DNA from: Bacteroidales bacterium
Lineage (GTDB): Bacteria; Bacteroidota; Bacteroidia; Bacteroidales; UBA932
Length of the DNA: 64,000 nt
Assembly (NCBI GenBank): GCA_017620335.1
Contig: JAFZQO010000006.1
Location: forward strand, 78,650-142,649
Direction: 5' to 3'
A model generated the notes under the pieces. The model had not been told where the DNA came from. It saw nothing but the letters and a program-made list of their open reading frames with translations, and did not search any database. The position numbers and the translations under genes were made by a program. Below are positions 59,504 to 64,000 of this stretch, in pieces; position 1 is the first letter of the stretch, and each line of letters starts with the position of its first letter.

Positions 59504-60760
59504 ATGGACAGACTATTAGAGAAGAAGACTGGATGGCGCCTTGCGTTCACGAAGAAAGCCCTGCCTTGGTGGTTCGGCGCGCTTCTGCTGGCATTCATCA
59601 TCTACCTGATTGCCCGGCCGAACAACAAGACGCTTAGAGTGGACGGCGACATGCTCACGATCAGCACGGCGCAATTCGGTGAGTTCAACGATTACATCCG
59701 CGTAAGCGGGCGCGTGCAGCCGATGACCACCGTGCAGCTGAGCCCGCAGGAGGGCGGCATCGTCCAGCAGATCCTCGTCGAGGAAGGGTCGCGCGTCAAG
59801 GCCGGCGACCCCATCCTCGTCCTTTCCAACGACCAGCTCGACCTTCAGATCCTCAACTCCGAGGCCGAGCTGGCGGAAAAGGAGAACATCCTCCGCAACA
59901 CCCAGATCCAGATGGAGCAGCAGAAGCTCGACGTGAACCAGAGCGTCCTCGAGTACGGCATCCAGGTCGAGCGCCTGCGCCGTGCCTATGAGCAGCAGAA
60001 GGCCCTCTACGAGGACCAGCTCATCGCCCGCGAGGACTACCTGAAAGCAGAGGAGGATTACCGCCTGGCCCAGCAGAAATACGAGCTCACCCGCCAGCGT
60101 TCCAAGCAGGACAGCCTCTACCGCGGCACCCAGATCGACCGCATGGAGGAAAGCCTCGACAACATGCTCAAGAACATGTATATGATCCGCCGCCGCAAGG
60201 ACAACCTTATCGTCAAGGCCCCAATTGACGGCGAACTAGGCCTGCTGGACGTAGTCCTGGGCCAGAGCATCGGCAGCGGCACCAAGATCGGCCAAATCAA
60301 CGGTGTCGGCACCTATAAAGTTGAAGCCCAGATAGATGAGCATTACATCGACCGCGTGGTCGCGGGCCTCGAGGCCACCTTCGAGCGTCAGGGCGAGACT
60401 TATTCCACCGTCATCCGCAAGGTCTATCCGGAGGTCCGCGAAGGAAAGTTCCAGGCAGACTTCCGCTTCGAGGGCGTCCAGCCCGAGAACATCCGCTCCG
60501 GCCAGACCTACTACCTCAACCTCCAGCTCGGCCAGCCCGAGGAGGCGGTCATCATCCCACGCGGAACCTTCTACCAGAAGACCGGCGGCAAATGGATCTA
60601 TGTTGTAAGCAAGGAAGGCAACAAGGCCGTCAAGCGTGAGATCCGCATCGGCCGTCAGAACCCCCAGTACTACGAAGTCCTCGAAGGCCTCGAGCCTGGC
60701 GAAAAGGTCATCACCTCCGGCTACGACTCCTTCGGCGACAGCGACGTGCTGGTGTTTTAG
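59504..60760 (+). CDS. Periplasmic adaptor (membrane fusion) protein, HlyD/MacA type
   Basis: A 418-residue protein with one N-terminal membrane anchor (WWFGALLLAFIIYLIA). A split lipoyl domain is seen near residues 75-105 (GIVQQILVEEGSRVKAGDPIL) and resumes near 240. Between them is a long coiled-coil hairpin (residues ~112-235), then a beta-barrel and a membrane-proximal domain ending GEKVITSGYDSFGDSD. It bridges the ABC permease to the TolC channel. Two bases separate it from the TolC gene. Confidence 0.92.
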   Translation: MDRLLEKKTGWRLAFTKKALPWWFGALLLAFIIYLIARPNNKTLRVDGDMLTISTAQFGEFNDYIRVSGRVQPMTTVQLSPQEGGIVQQILVEEGSRVKAGDPILVLSNDQLDLQILNSEAELAEKENILRNTQIQMEQQKLDVNQSVLEYGIQVERLRRAYEQQKALYEDQLIAREDYLKAEEDYRLAQQKYELTRQRSKQDSLYRGTQIDRMEESLDNMLKNMYMIRRRKDNLIVKAPIDGELGLLDVVLGQSIGSGTKIGQINGVGTYKVEAQIDEHYIDRVVAGLEATFERQGETYSTVIRKVYPEVREGKFQADFRFEGVQPENIRSGQTYYLNLQLGQPEEAVIIPRGTFYQKTGGKWIYVVSKEGNKAVKREIRIGRQNPQYYEVLEGLEPGEKVITSGYDSFGDSDVLVF

Positions 60761-60792
60761 TACAGAAACAAACAATTAACATTCAGATAATT

Positions 60793-61473
60793 ATGATCAA
60801 AGTTACCAACCTTTCCAAGATCTTCCGGACGGAGGAGATCGAGACCACTGCCCTCAACGGCGTTTCGTTTGAGATCAAGGACGGCGAGTTCGTCGCCATC
60901 ATGGGCCCTTCGGGCTGTGGCAAGTCCACGCTGCTCAACATCCTCGGCCTGCTGGACAACCCCACCAGCGGCTCGTACGAGCTGCTCGGCACCGAAGTAG
61001 CCGGCCTGAAGGAGAAGGAGCGCACGAAGTTCCGCAAGGGCAACATCGGCTTCGTCTTCCAGAGCTTCAACCTCATCGACGAGCTCAACGTGTATGAAAA
61101 CATCGAGCTCCCGCTCCGCTACCTGAACATCAGCGCCACCGAGCGTAAACAGCGCGTCACCGACCTGATGAAGCGCATGGCCATCAGCCACAGGGCCAAC
61201 CACTTCCCGCAGCAGCTCTCGGGCGGCCAGCAGCAGCGCGTCGCTATCGCCCGCGCTGTCGTGGCCGGCCCGAAGTTGATCCTCGCCGACGAGCCCACCG
61301 GTAATCTCGACTCCAAGAACGGCAAGGAGGTCATGGACCTCCTGAAGGAGCTTAACGGCGAAGGCACCACCATCGTCATGGTGACCCACTCCCAGAAGGA
61401 CGCCGCCTGCGCCCAGCGCACGATCGACCTCTTCGACGGCCAAATCGTCTCCGACGTTAAGAACGAACTTTAG
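60793..61473 (+). CDS. ABC transporter ATP-binding protein, MacB/LolD type
   Basis: A 226-residue ATPase. Walker A GPSGCGKST is near residue 38, Q-loop GFVFQSFNL near 90, signature LSGGQQQRVAIARA near 141, Walker B LILADEPTGNLD near 161, and the switch His in VTHSQ. The size and the LN(I/G)LGLLDNPTSG stretch are those of the MacB/LolD/FtsE group. Its TAG stop shares AG with the 28-bp repeat. Confidence 0.95.
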   Translation: MIKVTNLSKIFRTEEIETTALNGVSFEIKDGEFVAIMGPSGCGKSTLLNILGLLDNPTSGSYELLGTEVAGLKEKERTKFRKGNIGFVFQSFNLIDELNVYENIELPLRYLNISATERKQRVTDLMKRMAISHRANHFPQQLSGGQQQRVAIARAVVAGPKLILADEPTGNLDSKNGKEVMDLLKELNGEGTTIVMVTHSQKDAACAQRTIDLFDGQIVSDVKNEL

Positions 61474-61499
61474 ATTCCTTCGCTTCGCTCGGAATGACA
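61472..61499 (+). repeat. REP-like 28-bp palindromic repeat, copy 3
   Basis: It fills almost the whole 28-base gap between the ABC ATPase stop and the permease ATG (61502); its first two bases belong to the TAG stop. The permease is thus left without an obvious ribosome-binding site of its own. Confidence 0.9.
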
Positions 61500-61501
61500 C
61501 T

Positions 61502-63901
61502 ATGAAGAGTTACCTCAAATTCCTGTCGCGCAACAAGATGTACACCGCCATCGAGGCGGTGGGGCTCATCGTGAGCCTGGCGTTTGTGATCATCATCGGC
61601 ACGTCAATACGGGACCAGCTAGGGATCGTGAACAATGTCCCCGACCACGAGAATCTGTATCTGGTCGGAGCCTATCAGGGCAGCACCCTTGCTGAATACT
61701 GGATGAATGAGCCCCTGTCCACGATTCCGGAGATAAACAGCCTGTCTGCTTTCATAGTCTCGATTTCCCCGATACAGGTAAACGGAGAGAACCATTACCT
61801 GAACATCGGTATAATGGATTCCTCCCTTCTGGACATTATCCCGCTTGAGGTCAAGTCCGGCAGCAACCCTCCGTTTGCCGGCGGGGAAGGCGTAGCAATC
61901 ACTGAAAGGGCTGCACGCCGTTTCTTTCCGGACCGTGACCCGGTAGGAGAGACGGTCGGTTTTATGGAAAGCCCGCTGGATGAAGAGATTATCCCTGCCA
62001 CCATCACCGCGGTCATCGAAAACCCCGATTACACCATTTTGGGGGATTTCGACTTTGCCGTAGACATTCAGTCGAAGTCTTGCTGGATTGCAACCGAAAA
62101 ACGCGAATCAAATGCCAGGGCTCAAGGCTTCGGCTCCATGGTTTATTTCTTTGCAAAGACGGCTCCCGGCATCCAGGCGGATACGCTGGACAAGAAAGTC
62201 AGGTCCCTTCCCTGGCTGAGAAGCTCTGATGATGCACGTTTATCTATACCGTATGATGAGTTGTATTATTCGGCAGACTCCTACCACTCTTTACGGCAGG
62301 GCAAAAGGCTGTACTTCTCCATTCTGGTCGTCCTGGTGCTGTTGCTTCTGCTCTCAGCCATCCTGACTTACATAAACCTGAGTTTCGCGGTCACGGGAGC
62401 CAGGGCCAGGGAGATGGCCACGCGACGGCTGGTCGGAGAGGACCGGGACGACATTTTCAAGCGTGTCCTGGGCGAGTCTATGGTATTCACTCTGGCCTGT
62501 TTCGCTTTGTCTATACTGCTGGCTTTCTGGCTCGCACCAGTGCTTGACAGTCTCAGGCCGACGGACTTCAACGTCCCGTTCAGGCTTCATCTGGATGCGC
62601 CTTTCTGGCTGATGTCGGCCGCGCTGGTACTGGTCGTCGGCCTGTTGGCCGGCACAGTACCAGCGGCCGCCTGCGCATCCTTCCGCCCCCTGGACGTGGT
62701 ATCCGGAGAAGTCCGTCGCAAGCGCAAAATGTCCCTGGGACGTGCCTGCATCATCTTCCAGAGCGCGATGGCCATAATTCTGACAGTTGTTGCCATCACC
62801 CTTGGAAGCCAGCTCCGTTTCCTTGAACGGGCTGACCTGGGAGTCGACATGCAGGATGACCTTTATTTCTTCGAGACACCGTTTGGAGAGGACGAGGGGT
62901 TCATGGCTGTCCTAACAGACCGTTTTCGGTCCTCCCCGATGGTTATGGATATCGGCTATACAAGCGCATATCCGACCTATTTGAAGTCTTTTCAAGCGGG
63001 GAAAAACCACGTAACAATGAGTCCTGTCCGGTGCGACAGCGTAGCCTTTGAAATGCTGGGATTCAGGATTAAGGAATTGTTTGGACCGATCTCCGGTTCC
63101 TTGCTGCTGTCCGAATCGGCGGCAAATGCTTTGGGCATAACAAAGGATAATGCCACACTCGATAATGTATATGTTGATTATGGGGGAGGCTTCAGGAGAT
63201 ATTATACTTCTTCTTCAGTAGGAGGAATCATCGGGGACTTTCGGATGACACCGGTCAATGGTAATAGTCAAATGCCATTAGACGCAGTCCCGGTAGTGGA
63301 GGTGACTCATGCAGGAGTGGTCCCGAGGGGATGCATGGGTGTCCTGATGCAGACATCTCCGAATCACCGGGCTTTCGAAGAATGGTTCCGTCCTACAGTC
63401 AATGCCCTTCACGAGGAAATGATCGGGATGCCGGATGTTTTCGAGCTGTACGACATGGGCGTGAGGGGAGGCTACGTCAAGGACCTGATCGCCGCCGACC
63501 ATGAGGACATGCGCCGCTACATGCGGCTGGTGAGGTATTTCTGTCTGGTTTCGATCCTTATGTCCCTGCTCGCGCTGCTAGCAATGAGTACGTTCTATGC
63601 AGGAACCAACTCCAAGGGCATAGCGATCCGCAAGGTCTTCGGAGGGACGATCAGGAGCGAGACACGCAGGGGAGTACTGACCTATATGCTCTGGGTCGGC
63701 ATCGCGATGGTCATCGCCATTCCGCTGGCGGTGTTCGTATGCAGCCGTTTTCTGCAGACCTACCCCGAGCACATCACGGGCTACTGGTGGATATTCGTCC
63801 TCGCCGCCCTGCTGACCGTCGCACTATCCTTCGCCTCGGTGCTGTGGCAAACCCTCAAGGCCGCCCGCACCGACCCGGCGGTGGAACTGAAGAAGGAATA
63901 G
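61502..63901 (+). CDS. ABC transporter permease, MacB/FtsX type
   Basis: A 799-residue membrane protein with two MacB-type periplasmic domains and two FtsX-like permease domains. Helices lie near residues 14-35, 265-295, 325-345, 365-390 and 415-435; the C-terminal three start near 675, 730 and 770. FFPDRDPVGETVGF near residue 140 is a MacB core-domain signature. MacB-type systems export peptides, antibiotics or lipids using a periplasmic lever. It is the last gene of the sigma-54 operon, and its TAG stop is completed by the next 28-bp repeat. Confidence 0.92.
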   Translation: MKSYLKFLSRNKMYTAIEAVGLIVSLAFVIIIGTSIRDQLGIVNNVPDHENLYLVGAYQGSTLAEYWMNEPLSTIPEINSLSAFIVSISPIQVNGENHYLNIGIMDSSLLDIIPLEVKSGSNPPFAGGEGVAITERAARRFFPDRDPVGETVGFMESPLDEEIIPATITAVIENPDYTILGDFDFAVDIQSKSCWIATEKRESNARAQGFGSMVYFFAKTAPGIQADTLDKKVRSLPWLRSSDDARLSIPYDELYYSADSYHSLRQGKRLYFSILVVLVLLLLLSAILTYINLSFAVTGARAREMATRRLVGEDRDDIFKRVLGESMVFTLACFALSILLAFWLAPVLDSLRPTDFNVPFRLHLDAPFWLMSAALVLVVGLLAGTVPAAACASFRPLDVVSGEVRRKRKMSLGRACIIFQSAMAIILTVVAITLGSQLRFLERADLGVDMQDDLYFFETPFGEDEGFMAVLTDRFRSSPMVMDIGYTSAYPTYLKSFQAGKNHVTMSPVRCDSVAFEMLGFRIKELFGPISGSLLLSESAANALGITKDNATLDNVYVDYGGGFRRYYTSSSVGGIIGDFRMTPVNGNSQMPLDAVPVVEVTHAGVVPRGCMGVLMQTSPNHRAFEEWFRPTVNALHEEMIGMPDVFELYDMGVRGGYVKDLIAADHEDMRRYMRLVRYFCLVSILMSLLALLAMSTFYAGTNSKGIAIRKVFGGTIRSETRRGVLTYMLWVGIAMVIAIPLAVFVCSRFLQTYPEHITGYWWIFVLAALLTVALSFASVLWQTLKAARTDPAVELKKE

Positions 63902-63927
63902 ATTCCTTCGCTTCGCTCGGAATGACA
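63900..63927 (+). repeat. REP-like 28-bp palindromic repeat, copy 4
   Basis: Identical to copies 2 and 3. The first two bases complete the permease TAG stop. It forms an inverted pair with the copy at 63956, so a long stem-loop could form after the operon. Confidence 0.9.
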
Positions 63928-63955
63928 AGGGAATGCTCGGAATGAAAAGGATTCC

Positions 63956-63991
63956 TGTCATTCCGAGGAAGCGGAGCGACCGAAGGAATCT
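63956..63991 (-). repeat. REP-like repeat, copy 5, inverted, with 8-bp expansion
   Basis: Minus-strand copy, longer by about 8 bases in the middle (GGAAGCGGAGCGACCG on the plus strand). With copy 4 it makes a head-to-head pair 28 bases apart, the layout of a REP doublet (BIME), and may act as the terminator of the efflux operon. Confidence 0.8.
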
Positions 63992-64000
63992 AAAAGATAA

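Noticed and set aside
1-64000. tRNA or rRNA genes
   Set aside because: I saw no tRNA-like cloverleaf or rRNA stretch in the intergenic gaps, though I could not run a covariance search.

Overview
The window reads as a high-GC member of the Bacteroidota, most likely an uncultivated gut or rumen Bacteroidales. Four things point there: TTTG / TAnnTTTG (-33/-7) promoters in front of many genes, a type III glutamine synthetase, DUF4919 and PCMD secreted proteins, and xylan-side-chain enzymes. The assignment is inferred from gene content only; there is no rRNA, and I saw no tRNA.

Region 1 (1-10370, +) is a compact branched-chain amino acid operon: ilvD (5' end missing), ilvB, ilvN, ilvC, leuC, leuD, one LeuA/CimA-type synthase, leuB and a class I/II aminotransferase. 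It converges with a complete minus-strand histidine operon (hisG-D-C-B-H-A-F-IE, 17275-10399). Upstream of hisG is a classical attenuator: a 15-residue leader peptide with three consecutive His codons, then mutually exclusive hairpins and a terminator.

Region 2 (17.4-25.6 kb) holds accessory genes: an acyltransferase, a MATE exporter, a TPR/DUF4919 secreted protein behind a near-consensus sigma-54 promoter, two hydrolases, a DMT exporter, an isochorismatase-fold hydrolase and a solitary DNA methyltransferase. Region 3 (25.9-39.7 kb, +) has nrdDG, then a nitrogen-assimilation block: glnN, ddh, gdhA, a large receiver/ATP-grasp protein of unknown function, guaA and glmS. The glnN 5' region carries a Gln-rich leader ORF and a terminator whose first arm is also complementary to a far-upstream segment; it looks like an undescribed attenuator.

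Region 4 (39.7-42.6 kb) is a REP-associated tyrosine transposase (RAYT) embedded in an array of about 52-bp palindromic repeats, followed by a divergent flavodiiron protein/rubredoxin pair. Region 5 (42.6-46.7 kb) has an SGNH acetylesterase and a GH115 alpha-glucuronidase for xylan decoration. Region 6 (46.7-51.3 kb) is a translationally coupled set of a steroid 5-alpha-reductase homologue, an old-yellow-enzyme reductase, two SDRs and a PCMD protein: a candidate steroid/bile-acid conversion operon. Region 7 (51.3-64 kb) has an S1/P1-fold protein, a CE1 esterase, a flavodoxin lipoprotein, and an NtrC-type regulator plus histidine kinase. These are followed by palindromic arrays, a second sigma-54 promoter and a TolC/adaptor/ABC export operon that the regulator probably controls. 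A 28-bp REP-like repeat recurs five times, three times with its first two bases completing a TAG stop codon.
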